NCBI GenBank assembly: GCA_016861045.1
Contig: BOKP01000001.1
Location: 1-64,000 of the forward strand
Length of the DNA stretch: 64,000 nt
Direction of reading: 5' to 3'
Source of the DNA: Actinomycetes bacterium
GTDB taxonomy: Bacteria > Actinomycetota > Thermoleophilia > Solirubrobacterales > 70-9
How positions within the stretch are numbered: the stretch's first letter is position 1; every line of letters begins with the position of its first letter. Positions 39,997-48,547 of the stretch are shown here, piece by piece. The notes under the pieces were generated by a model that had not been told where the DNA came from, searched no databases, and worked only from the letters and a program-made list of their open reading frames with translations. Made by a program: the position numbers and the translations under genes.

Positions 39997-40770
39997 ATGC
40001 TGTTCGAGCTCGGCGGCAAGCGCAAGCGCCTGATCCAGGTGATCTACGTCTGCCTGGCGGTGCTGATGTTCGTCGCGCTGGTCGGATTCGGGATCGGCGG
40101 CAACGTCAGCGGCGGCATCTTCGACGCGGTCGGGCTCGGCGGCGGCGACACCGCCTCCGACCCGCGCTACGACGCCCAGATCGAGCGCGCCGAGCAGACC
40201 CTGCAGACCGACCCGAAGGACGAGAAGGCGCTTCTGACCCTCGCCCGGACGCAGTTCCTCGCCGGCCAGGCCGCGGCCGAGACCGACGAGGCGGGCCAGG
40301 TGACGCTGACCGAGGACACCTTGAGCCGCTACCGCGAGGCGACCGACGCTTGGGAGCGCTACCTGGCGACGAAGCCGAAGCAGCCCGACGACGGCGTCGC
40401 CTCGCTGATGATCCAGGCCTACTCGGGGTCCGCGGGGGTCGACCCGACCCGGCTCGAGAGCGACCTCGATGGGGCCTTCGAGGCGGCTCGGATCGTCGCC
40501 GAGGCGCGCCCGAGCGCCGGCACCAACCTCCAGCTCGCCACCTACGCCTACCTCTCCGGCGAGGACGAGATCGGCGCGCAGGCCGAGCGGGACGCGCTGC
40601 GGGAAGCGCCGGACGCGACCACAAAGAGCCAGATCAAAAGCCAGGTCGAGCAGGCCAAGCAGCAGGGCGAGGCGATCGCGAAGGCGCTGAAGCGGAGCGC
40701 CCCCGACCAGAGCCAGCTTCAGAACCCGCTCGGCGGGCTCGGCGGCACGAGCCCGGTCCCGGGCGGCTGA
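39997..40770 (+). CDS. Membrane-anchored TPR-like protein
   Basis: N-terminal TM, TPR-like helices. Confidence 0.75.
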   Translation: MLFELGGKRKRLIQVIYVCLAVLMFVALVGFGIGGNVSGGIFDAVGLGGGDTASDPRYDAQIERAEQTLQTDPKDEKALLTLARTQFLAGQAAAETDEAGQVTLTEDTLSRYREATDAWERYLATKPKQPDDGVASLMIQAYSGSAGVDPTRLESDLDGAFEAARIVAEARPSAGTNLQLATYAYLSGEDEIGAQAERDALREAPDATTKSQIKSQVEQAKQQGEAIAKALKRSAPDQSQLQNPLGGLGGTSPVPGG

Positions 40771-40841
40771 TCGCGAGCCCCCGGCGCCCCGCGCCGAGGC
40801 CTCCACGCGCCCGGCGGCGCTCGCTACCATGGCCCGTCCCG

Positions 40842-40914
40842 GGCGATTAGCTCAGCTGGTAGAGCAGGAGACTCTTAATCTCAAGGTCGTAGGTTCGAGC
40901 CCTACATCGCCCAT
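40842..40914 (+). tRNA. tRNA-Lys (anticodon CUU)
   Basis: Acceptor GGGCGAT/ATCGCCC, D-arm GCTCAGCTGGTAGAGC, loop CTCTTAA, T-arm GTAGGTTCGAGCCCTAC; CCA not encoded. Confidence 0.97.
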
Positions 40915-40920
40915 CGGGAT

Positions 40921-40943
40921 CGGGCCGGGAGGGTCCCGGCCCG
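40921..40943. terminator. Hairpin CGGGCCGGGA-GGG-TCCCGGCCCG after tRNA-Lys
   Basis: Perfect 10-bp stem. Confidence 0.6.
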
Positions 40944-40960
40944 CCTGCGATCATCGGCCG

Positions 40961-42118
40961 GTGCAGGCGTACCGCGAGACGGTGGCTCGACGGGGGCTTC
41001 GAGGCGTCGGGACGCTGGCCCGCGCGTTGCGGGAGGGGCGGGCGCGGGCCCGCGCGGCGGCTGAGCCGCTGCCCGTCGACGGCGAGCGGCTGCGGCGCCT
41101 GCTCGCCGGGACCGGAGCGGAGGCGCGCCTCCTCGACATCCCGGTCGACCGGCCACCGTGGACGCCGACCGGGCTCCGGGTCGAGCCCGGGGAGGTGGTC
41201 GGCTGGCTCGCCTGGGGGTCCGTCCACCTGGCCGCGCGGCTGGGGATCAGCGCCCCGCCGCGCGCGGTGGTCGGCGCCCGGATCGGCGCCGGGCCGGCGC
41301 TGAGGAGCACCGCCGACACGTTCACCCGCGTCGCCGGGGACGCGGGTGAGCTGCAGCTCGGCAGCCTGTTCCCGGGAGAGCCGCGGGAGGACGGGACGGT
41401 GGTCACCGACCGGATCCCCTACCGGATGATGTCCGGGCGCCTGTCGGCGATCGTCGTGCGCTGGGCGCCCGGGACGAGCCCGCGGGAGGCCCTCGCGGGC
41501 GTCGCCGCCCGCGACGCCTCCGGGCTCTGTGCCGCGGAAGCGGAGCGGCTTGCGAGCCCTCCGCGGCCGCCCGCCGGCTGGGACGAGCACCCGCTTGCGG
41601 CCGCGGCCGGCGTCTACCGGCGCTCGCCGGCGGGCATCGCCGCCCAGATCCGCGAGCCCGTCGGGATCATCCGCCGGCCGGCCGGGATGGCGCTGTCGGA
41701 GACGCTGCGCCTGCGGTGGGCGTGGCGGCTGGAGGAGCTGCCCGCGCGGCTCCCCGAGGACACGCCGCTCACCCATGACCACCTCAGCGTCGCGCTCGAG
41801 TTCGACGACGGCCGCGACCTCGCCTGGCAGTGGAGCTGCGGGCTGCCCGAGGGCTTCTCCTACCGGTGCCCGCTCGACCACTGGCGGCACCGCGAGGCCC
41901 ACGTCGTCGTCCGCAGCGGCGGCGACGGGCTCGGTCGCTGGCTCGACGAGGAGCGCCCGGTCCTGGCCGACCACCGGGCCGCTCTCGGGGGCCCAACCCC
42001 GGCCCGGGTGGTGCGAGCGTGGCTGATCTCGGTCGCCGCCTTCCAGGGCGGCGAGGGGCGTGGCGAGTTCGCCCGGATCGAGCTGGTCGACGGCGGGCGG
42101 ACGCTGCGGGTCCTCTGA
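40961..42118 (+). CDS. Hypothetical protein, DUF3047-like C-terminal region
   Basis: LSVALEFDDGRDLAWQWS...ERPVLADHRAALGG. Confidence 0.6.
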   Translation: MQAYRETVARRGLRGVGTLARALREGRARARAAAEPLPVDGERLRRLLAGTGAEARLLDIPVDRPPWTPTGLRVEPGEVVGWLAWGSVHLAARLGISAPPRAVVGARIGAGPALRSTADTFTRVAGDAGELQLGSLFPGEPREDGTVVTDRIPYRMMSGRLSAIVVRWAPGTSPREALAGVAARDASGLCAAEAERLASPPRPPAGWDEHPLAAAAGVYRRSPAGIAAQIREPVGIIRRPAGMALSETLRLRWAWRLEELPARLPEDTPLTHDHLSVALEFDDGRDLAWQWSCGLPEGFSYRCPLDHWRHREAHVVVRSGGDGLGRWLDEERPVLADHRAALGGPTPARVVRAWLISVAAFQGGEGRGEFARIELVDGGRTLRVL

Positions 42119-42133
42119 CGGGACCCCCCGGGC

Positions 42134-43084
42134 TCAGGCGCCCGGGCCGGTCGGGCGCCCGGCTTCGCGGGTCCGCCGCCCGAGCCGGGCGCGGACGATC
42201 GCCGCCGCCGCGTGCTCGTGGACGCGATGCGTCTCGGCGATCTCGACGTCGGTGAAGCCCGCCGCCTCGAGGCCCGCCGCGAACTGCTCGCGGGTCAGGG
42301 CTCCGGCGATGCAGCCCGTCCACTGCTCCATGTCGTCGCGCGTCCGCTCGTCCATGCCGGGGTCGGCGATGACGTCGCTGACCGCGAACCGGCCGCCCGG
42401 CCGGAGGACGCGGGCCGCCTCGGCGAAGACGCGCCCCTTGTCGGCGGAGAGGTTGATCACGCAGTTGGAGATGACGACGTCGACGGAGTCGTCCGGCAGC
42501 GGCACCTCCTCGATCGTCCCCTTCAGGAACTCGGCGTTGGCGACGCCGGCCTCGCGCCGGTTCGAGCGCGCGAGCTCGAGCATCTCGTCGGTCATGTCGA
42601 GGCCGTACGCCGTGCCGGACGGGCCGACGCGACGGGCGGAGAGGAGCACGTCGATGCCGCCGCCCGAGCCGAGGTCGAGGACGGTCTCGCCCTCCCGCAG
42701 CCCGGCGACGGCGGTCGGGTTGCCGCAGCCGAGCGAGGCTAGCTCCGCCGCCCCGGGCAGCTCCCGGCGCTCCTCGCCGTAGAGGCCGGCCCCGAACACG
42801 GCACGCTGCTCGTCGCTGATGACGTCCCCTCCGGCGCAGCAGGAGGCGTCCCTGCTCTCGACGCTCGCCGCGGCGGCGGCGTAGCGCTCGCGAACCCGTT
42901 CGCGGATCTCGCCCGCTTCGCCCGCTCCCGTCCCCGCCGCGCCCGCCGCCGGGCACCCGCAGGTGCCGGCCTCGTGCCCGGGCCCGCAGCACCCGTCCTT
43001 CTCCTCCGGCTCGCAGCAGCCCTCCCGCGCGGCGGGCGGGCAGCAGCCGCTCTCGCCGGTCGCGGCGGCGCCTAGCCCAGCCAT
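42134..43084 (-). CDS. arsM: Arsenite S-adenosylmethyltransferase with Cys-rich N-terminal extension
   Basis: DLGSGGGIDVLLSARRVGPSGTAYGLDMTDEML, NCVINLSADK; CC-x-CC-x-CC-CGC N-terminus. Confidence 0.9.
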   Translation of the reverse strand: MAGLGAAATGESGCCPPAAREGCCEPEEKDGCCGPGHEAGTCGCPAAGAAGTGAGEAGEIRERVRERYAAAAASVESRDASCCAGGDVISDEQRAVFGAGLYGEERRELPGAAELASLGCGNPTAVAGLREGETVLDLGSGGGIDVLLSARRVGPSGTAYGLDMTDEMLELARSNRREAGVANAEFLKGTIEEVPLPDDSVDVVISNCVINLSADKGRVFAEAARVLRPGGRFAVSDVIADPGMDERTRDDMEQWTGCIAGALTREQFAAGLEAAGFTDVEIAETHRVHEHAAAAIVRARLGRRTREAGRPTGPGA

Positions 43085-43425
43085 GTGGTCAGCTCCTCCA
43101 ATGCGTCGGGTTCGACGTAGTAGTAGGCCCACAGGCCGCGGCGCTCGGAGCCGACGATCCCGGCCTCGCGCAGCCGCTTCAGGTGGTGGGAGACGGTCGG
43201 CTGCGAGACGTCGAAGAGGGGGACCAGCTCGCAGACGCAGACCTTGCCGGCGTGCTTGCGGAGGACGTCGACGAGTTGCATCCGCACCGGGTCGCCGAGC
43301 GCCTTCGCGACGGCCGCGATCCGCTCCGCCGCGGCCGGCTCGATGTCGGGATGGACGACCGGATCACAGCACGGCTCGCCGGCCGGGCGCTTCGTCTTCG
43401 GGGCAAGATCGAGATCCAAAGCCAT
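43072..43425 (-). CDS. arsR: ArsR-family transcriptional regulator
   Basis: VCVCELVPLFDVSQPTVSHHLKRLREAGIV. Confidence 0.93.
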   Translation of the reverse strand: MALDLDLAPKTKRPAGEPCCDPVVHPDIEPAAAERIAAVAKALGDPVRMQLVDVLRKHAGKVCVCELVPLFDVSQPTVSHHLKRLREAGIVGSERRGLWAYYYVEPDALEELTTWLG

Positions 43426-43435
43426 CCATTTACAT

Positions 43436-43454
43436 ATATCAATAGAGCTGATAT
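43436..43454. promoter_or_regulatory. Candidate ArsR operator ATATCA-N7-TGATAT
   Basis: Perfect inverted repeat in AT-rich divergent intergenic region. Confidence 0.55.
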
Positions 43455-43478
43455 CTGTCAATGGAATATCCTGACGTC

Positions 43479-43856
43479 ATGAGCGAGGCGCGTCCGACGA
43501 TCCTCTTCGTCTGCGTTCGCAACGCGGGGCGTAGCCAGATGGCGGCCGCCCTGGCGCGGGAGCTCGCCGGCGAGCGGGTCGCGGTCTGCTCGGCCGGATT
43601 CGACCCGGCGGAGGCGTTCGGCCCGGCGGCGGCGGAGGCGATGGCCGAGGTCGGCATCGAACTCGGAGCGGCGGCGCCGAGGCTGCTCGAGACCGACGCC
43701 GTGCGCGCCGCGGACGCGATCGTCGCCGCGGCTCAGGCGGCGGCCCAGCCGCCGGCGCTCACCGCGCAGGGGCCGCCGCGATGGGCGAGGACGCGGGCGC
43801 CGGCGACGTCGAGAGCGATCGTGGCGAGCGTCGCCGAGCGCCACCCGGCCGGCTGA
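43479..43856 (+). pseudogene. arsC: 3'-truncated arsenate reductase (low-MW phosphatase family); homology stops near 43730
   Basis: ILFVCVRNAGRSQMAAALA...RLLETDAVRAADAIV, then unrelated sequence. Confidence 0.75.
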
Positions 43857-44806
43857 TCGTCGCCGGGGTGGGCGCAGAGCCCGTTCTCGTGGTCGACGAG
43901 GACCCCGGCGCGGGCGGTCGGGTCGGCCGCCGCGCGGAGCCGTCCGGCCCGCTCGCCGAGCGACTCGAGGCGGCCGCGGGTGGTCGCGTCGAAGCCGGTC
44001 GGCCGCTCGCCGCGCGCCAAGGCCGGATCGAGGAAGTGGTTGGTGTGAACGAGAACGCCGGCCGCGCCGGGCTCGAGCACGCCGAGCCCGGCGGGGGAGA
44101 GCTCGAGGCAGCGGGCGCTCGCCCGCTCCCCGTCCCAGGCGACGACGGTAAGCACCGTCGAGGCCGAGACTGCCGCCGAGGAGGCGATCGCGGTCGCCTC
44201 CTCGATCGTCGCCGCCTCGTCGAGGATGCGGCGGGCGACGACGTGGACCGGCACGCCGGGCCGGCCGCCGTCGTCGCGGTGGTGGAGGATGTTGAAGTGG
44301 AGGCCGAGCCCGGCGCCGTTGACGCCGACTTTGCCGACGATGCCGTGCTCGGTGAAGAGGTGAACGGCGTGGCCCGGGCCGGGCTCGAGCTCCAGCAGCA
44401 CGGTCGACTCGCGCAGGCGCTCGTACCAGTCCCACGTCTGGATCGTCCGTGGCGGCCCGCCGCCCGGCGGGGCGACGGCGAAGGTCGAGCACTCGCCGGG
44501 CGTCGTGGCGCCGGCGGCCGCCAGCACCTCGGTTCGCGCGTTGAGCGCGCCCGCCTGCCAGCGCTCGAGGCCGGCGCCGGCCGCGATCCCGCCGATCTCG
44601 GCGGCGATCGCCGGAGCCCACTCCTGCGTCCGGCGCAGCGCCCCGGCGCCGACCTCTCGCCGCAGCCCGGCGCCGGCGCCGCTCGCCGCGAAGAGCCGCT
44701 CGTACGCTCCCCAGGCGGCGACGATCCGCTCGCGGTGGGCCGCGCCGATCTCGAGGCCGCGGGCGTGGGGGTCGGTCGCGACCGCGTGGAAGCGTTGGAT
44801 CGTCAT
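43733..44806 (-). CDS. C45-family Ntn peptidase/acyltransferase (isopenicillin acyltransferase-like)
   Basis: ECSTFAV nucleophile, TWDWYERLR, GKVGVNGAGLGLHFNIL. Confidence 0.8.
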   Translation of the reverse strand: MTIQRFHAVATDPHARGLEIGAAHRERIVAAWGAYERLFAASGAGAGLRREVGAGALRRTQEWAPAIAAEIGGIAAGAGLERWQAGALNARTEVLAAAGATTPGECSTFAVAPPGGGPPRTIQTWDWYERLRESTVLLELEPGPGHAVHLFTEHGIVGKVGVNGAGLGLHFNILHHRDDGGRPGVPVHVVARRILDEAATIEEATAIASSAAVSASTVLTVVAWDGERASARCLELSPAGLGVLEPGAAGVLVHTNHFLDPALARGERPTGFDATTRGRLESLGERAGRLRAAADPTARAGVLVDHENGLCAHPGDDQPAGWRSATLATIALDVAGARVLAHRGGPCAVSAGGWAAA

Positions 44807-44829
44807 GGCGGCGGGACCCGACCGTCCGG

Positions 44830-45735
44830 TCAGCCGGCGGCGAAGCCCTCGCGCCAGGAGGGGATCGCGGGCCGCCAGCCGAGCTCGGCCTTCGCCTTCG
44901 CGTTCGCCGCGCCGCGGAGGTCGGTCATGAAGGCGACCCCGTAGGCGCCGACCATCGGCCGGGCGAGCCAGGCGGGAAGGCGCCGGGGCCGCGGGCCGCC
45001 GCGGGCCGCGGCGAGAGCCGGAAGCCACTCGTCGACCGTGGCCGGGTCGTCGTCGACGACGTTGAAGACGCCGCTCGGCCCCCCCGCCAGCGCGGCGACG
45101 ATCGCGGCGGCGGTGTCGACGGCGTGGACGAACGAGAACGTCGAGCTGCGGCCGCGGCGGTGCAGGATCGGCATCCGGCCGCGGGCGGCCATCCGGCCGA
45201 ACCCGCCGTCGGGCGCGAACATCGTCCCCTGGCCGTAGAGCTGGCCGAAGCGGAGGACCTTGCCGCCGGCCTCGAGCGTGAGCCGCTCGAGCTCGGCGAT
45301 CGGCGCCGCGGCGGCGGTCAGCGGATCGGCCGGATCGTCGCGGAGCGGAACGTCCTCGGCGGCGAGCCCTTCGCCGGGGACGTTGACGAACGCGATGCTC
45401 TGGGCGACCAGCTCGGCGCCCCCGGCCGCCGCGGCGGCCTCGATCAGGATCCGCGTGCCCTCGGTGCGCAGCCGGTTGGTGGCGGCGAACTGGGCGGCGA
45501 CGTCGCCGCGGCCGGCCTCCTTCGGGATCGCCGTCGCGAGGTGGACGATCGCCTCGGGCCGCCAGTCGCGGGCGAGGGAGACGACCCGGTCGCGGTCGAG
45601 CAGGTCGACGGCGAGCGTGTCCTCGGCGTCGCCGGGGGTCCGGGCGAAGCCGCGGACCTCGTGGCCGGCGGCGCGAAGCGCCGGCATCGCCGCGCGGCCG
45701 AGCACCCCGGTGGCGCCGGCGACCGCGACCCGCAT
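44830..45735 (-). CDS. NAD(P)-dependent epimerase/dehydratase
   Basis: VAVAGATGVLGRAAMPALRAAGHEV. Confidence 0.9.
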   Translation of the reverse strand: MRVAVAGATGVLGRAAMPALRAAGHEVRGFARTPGDAEDTLAVDLLDRDRVVSLARDWRPEAIVHLATAIPKEAGRGDVAAQFAATNRLRTEGTRILIEAAAAAGGAELVAQSIAFVNVPGEGLAAEDVPLRDDPADPLTAAAAPIAELERLTLEAGGKVLRFGQLYGQGTMFAPDGGFGRMAARGRMPILHRRGRSSTFSFVHAVDTAAAIVAALAGGPSGVFNVVDDDPATVDEWLPALAAARGGPRPRRLPAWLARPMVGAYGVAFMTDLRGAANAKAKAELGWRPAIPSWREGFAAG

Positions 45736-45742
45736 CGCGGCC

Positions 45743-45853
45743 TCAGCCCCGGGTCTCGCCGGACATCTGGTAGCTGACGTACCAGGCGATGTGGCGGACG
45801 GCGCCGAGGCCGATCGCGGCGGGGGTCAGGAAGTGCCCGAGCACGCGTCCCAT
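45743..45853 (-). CDS. Small ORF, 36 aa (MGRVLGHFLTPAAIGLGAVRHIAWYVSYQMSGETRG)
   Basis: Ends 7 nt before the epimerase start, same strand; below ORF-track cutoff. Confidence 0.45.
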   Translation of the reverse strand: MGRVLGHFLTPAAIGLGAVRHIAWYVSYQMSGETRG

Positions 45854-45927
45854 CTCGAGCGGGAGTCTACCCGCAGCGCCGGCCCCCGCCCGCGGATCGG
45901 CCCACCCCTCCACCTAGACTGGCCGCC

Positions 45928-47172
45928 ATGCAGATCGGGATCGTAGGGCTCGGATACGTCGGCCTGCCGCTCGCCGTGGCCTTCGCGGAGGCCGGCCACC
46001 GGGCGGTCGGCTACGACGTCGACCGCGACCGGGTCGAGCGGCTCGGCCGCGGGGAGAGCGACGTCGAGGACGTCCCCGCGGCGACGCTGTCGGGCCTGGG
46101 CGAGCGCTTCATCGCGACGGCCGATCCGGCCCCGCTCGCCGACTGCGACGCGATCGTGGTCTGCGTGCCGACGCCGCTCGCCGCCGAGCGCGAGCCCGAC
46201 CTCGCCCACGTCCGCGCGGCCGCCGGGACGGTCGCATCGGTCCTGCGCGCGGGGCAGCTCGTCGTCCTCGAGTCGACGACCTACCCGGGAACGACGCGGG
46301 AGGAGCTGCTGCCGCCGCTCGAGCACGGCGGCCTCGAGGTCGGCCGCGACTTCTTCCTCGCCTACTCGCCGGAGCGGATCGACCCGGGCCGGGGCGCGCA
46401 CGCGATCGCGACCACCCCGAAGGTCGTCGGCGGGCTCACCCCGGCCTGCCTCGAGCGCGCCGAGCGCCTCTACGCCGAGATCTGCGACGAGGTGGTCGCG
46501 GTCTCCTCGCCGGAGGCCGCGGAGCTCTCGAAGCTGCTCGAGAACACCTTCCGCTCGGTCAACATCGCGCTCGTCAACGAGCTCGCGCAGCTCACCGACC
46601 GGACCGGGGTCGACATCTGGGAGGTCATCGACGCGGCGTCGACGAAGCCGTTCGGCTTCATGCGCTTCGATCCCGGCCCCGGAATGGGCGGGCACTGCCT
46701 GCCCGTCGACCCCTTCTACCTCGCCTTCGAGGCGCGCCGCCACGACTTCGCGGCCGAGTTCGTCGAGCTCGCCGGCAAGATCAACCAGTCGCAGCCGCTG
46801 TTCTGCGTCGGCAAGGTCCAGCGCGCGCTCAACGACCGCGGCAAGCCGGTGAAGGGCTCGCGGGTGCTGCTGGTCGGCGTCGCCTACAAGTCCGGGGTGG
46901 CCGACCTGCGCGAGTCGCCGGCGCTGAAGATCATCGACCGCCTGCGCGAGCTCGGCGCCGAGGTCGCCTACCACGACCCGCACGTGCCGTCGCTGCCCGA
47001 GCGGGGGCTGGAGTCGGTCCCGCTCGCCGCCGCCGCCGACGTGGACGCGGCCGCGATCGTCACCGCCCACGACGGGGTCGACTACGGCGCGCTGGTCGCG
47101 GCGGCGCCGCTGGTCGTCGACTTCCGCGGCGTCACCAGAGGGCTCGCCGCCGACAACGTCGTCCTCCTCTGA
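45928..47172 (+). CDS. Nucleotide-sugar dehydrogenase (UDP-glucose/UDP-ManNAc dehydrogenase family)
   Basis: IGIVGLGYVGLPLAVAFAEAGH, GGHCLPVDPFYL. Confidence 0.93.
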   Translation: MQIGIVGLGYVGLPLAVAFAEAGHRAVGYDVDRDRVERLGRGESDVEDVPAATLSGLGERFIATADPAPLADCDAIVVCVPTPLAAEREPDLAHVRAAAGTVASVLRAGQLVVLESTTYPGTTREELLPPLEHGGLEVGRDFFLAYSPERIDPGRGAHAIATTPKVVGGLTPACLERAERLYAEICDEVVAVSSPEAAELSKLLENTFRSVNIALVNELAQLTDRTGVDIWEVIDAASTKPFGFMRFDPGPGMGGHCLPVDPFYLAFEARRHDFAAEFVELAGKINQSQPLFCVGKVQRALNDRGKPVKGSRVLLVGVAYKSGVADLRESPALKIIDRLRELGAEVAYHDPHVPSLPERGLESVPLAAAADVDAAAIVTAHDGVDYGALVAAAPLVVDFRGVTRGLAADNVVLL

Positions 47173-47176
47173 GCCG

Positions 47177-47863
47177 GTGCCGCTCGGCCGTCGCAACCAG
47201 CTTCGCGCCTTCGAGGACCGCCTGACCAGGGTGCTGGCCCCGGTCGCCGGCGCGATCACCGCCGCGGTCCTGCTCGGCGAGGGGGCCCGCCGCTACCGCG
47301 GCCGCCTCGCCGCCCGCCATCCCGAGGACACCCACCTGCTGCCCCGGGCCGAGTCCCCCGCGGAGGCGCTCGAGGTCGCCGGGCTCGCCTCCCAGGATGC
47401 CGTCCGGGTCGCGGTCAGCGGCTACCGCTCGGCCTCGCGGGCCGAGGTCGCACTGTTCAACATGTTCGCCGGCTTCGTCGGCGTGTCGCTGTTCATCCGC
47501 GTCTCCACGCTCGGGGTGCGGGAGGGCTGGTGGGGAGGCAACGTGCGCCTCGGCGGCCGCCACATCCATCACTTCGTGCCCGGCATCCTCGTCGCGTTCT
47601 GCTCCGGCGCCGGGGCGCTGATCAGCGACGACGAGCGGATCGAGACGACGCTCGCGATCCCGTTCGGGATCGGCGTCGGCCTCACCTTCGACGAGGCGGC
47701 CCTGCTGCTCGACCTCCGCGACGTCTACTGGAGCCGCGAGGGCGTGCTCAGCGTCCAGGTCTCGCTCTCCGTCGCCACGTTCCTCGGCGCCGTCATCCTC
47801 GGGATGCGGATGCTGCAGCGCGGCGAGACCCGCGCCGCCGAGCAGGGCCGGATCCCCGGCTGA
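47177..47863 (+). CDS. Integral membrane protein, unknown
   Basis: Several TM segments; RHIHHFVPGILVAF. Confidence 0.75.
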   Translation: MPLGRRNQLRAFEDRLTRVLAPVAGAITAAVLLGEGARRYRGRLAARHPEDTHLLPRAESPAEALEVAGLASQDAVRVAVSGYRSASRAEVALFNMFAGFVGVSLFIRVSTLGVREGWWGGNVRLGGRHIHHFVPGILVAFCSGAGALISDDERIETTLAIPFGIGVGLTFDEAALLLDLRDVYWSREGVLSVQVSLSVATFLGAVILGMRMLQRGETRAAEQGRIPG

Positions 47864-47929
47864 GCGGCCGACCCGTCGTCGGGGCCGCGGCCGGCCGTCG
47901 TCCGCATCGTGAGAGCCGCTAGGCGTTTG

Positions 47930-47946
47930 CCCAGCAGGCTGCTAGG
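47930..47946. promoter_or_regulatory. Candidate TetR operator CCCAGCAG-G-CTGCTAGG
   Basis: 17-bp palindrome with one mismatch 9 nt upstream of TetR ATG. Confidence 0.5.
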
Positions 47947-47955
47947 TTCGGGCCG

Positions 47956-48546
47956 ATGGCGAGCACGGAGGAGGCTCTTCGCCCGCCGCCCGCCGCCGGC
48001 CGGCGGGCGCTGATCGAGGCCGCGGTCCGGGTGGTCGGCGACGGCGGGCTGCGCCGGCTCACCTACCGCGAGGTGGCGCGGGAGGCGGGCGTCACCCAGG
48101 GGCTCGTCTCCCATCACTTCGGCTCGCGGGCGGAGCTGATCCGGGCCGCGCTCGAGCACGCATCGCGAACCTCGCTGGCGCGCTCGCCGATCGAGCCGCC
48201 TCCGGGCCGGCTCGAGGACCTCTCCGCCGGGCTCGCCGAGCGCGTCGCCGATGCTCCCGGCGAGGAGGCCTTCCAGTTCGAGATCGCCCTCGAGGCACGC
48301 CGCCGCGCCGATCTCGCCCCGCTCGCCGTCGAGCTCTACGACGGGTACCTGGAGGCGACCGCCCGCGCGCTCGACGCCGTCGACGTCCCCGGCGACCCCG
48401 ACCTCGCCCGGCTCGTCTTCGCCGCGATCGACGGCCTCGCCTTCCAGCAGCTCGTCACCGGGGATCGGGCCGGGACGACGCGTTCGCTGGCGATCCTGCA
48501 CGAGATGCTCGCCGTGGTCCGCGACCGCGGCGGCGAAAGGAGATGA
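47956..48546 (+). CDS. TetR-family transcriptional regulator
   Basis: LTYREVAREAGVTQGLVSHHFGSRAELI. Confidence 0.93.
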   Translation: MASTEEALRPPPAAGRRALIEAAVRVVGDGGLRRLTYREVAREAGVTQGLVSHHFGSRAELIRAALEHASRTSLARSPIEPPPGRLEDLSAGLAERVADAPGEEAFQFEIALEARRRADLAPLAVELYDGYLEATARALDAVDVPGDPDLARLVFAAIDGLAFQQLVTGDRAGTTRSLAILHEMLAVVRDRGGERR

Positions 48547-48547
48547 G

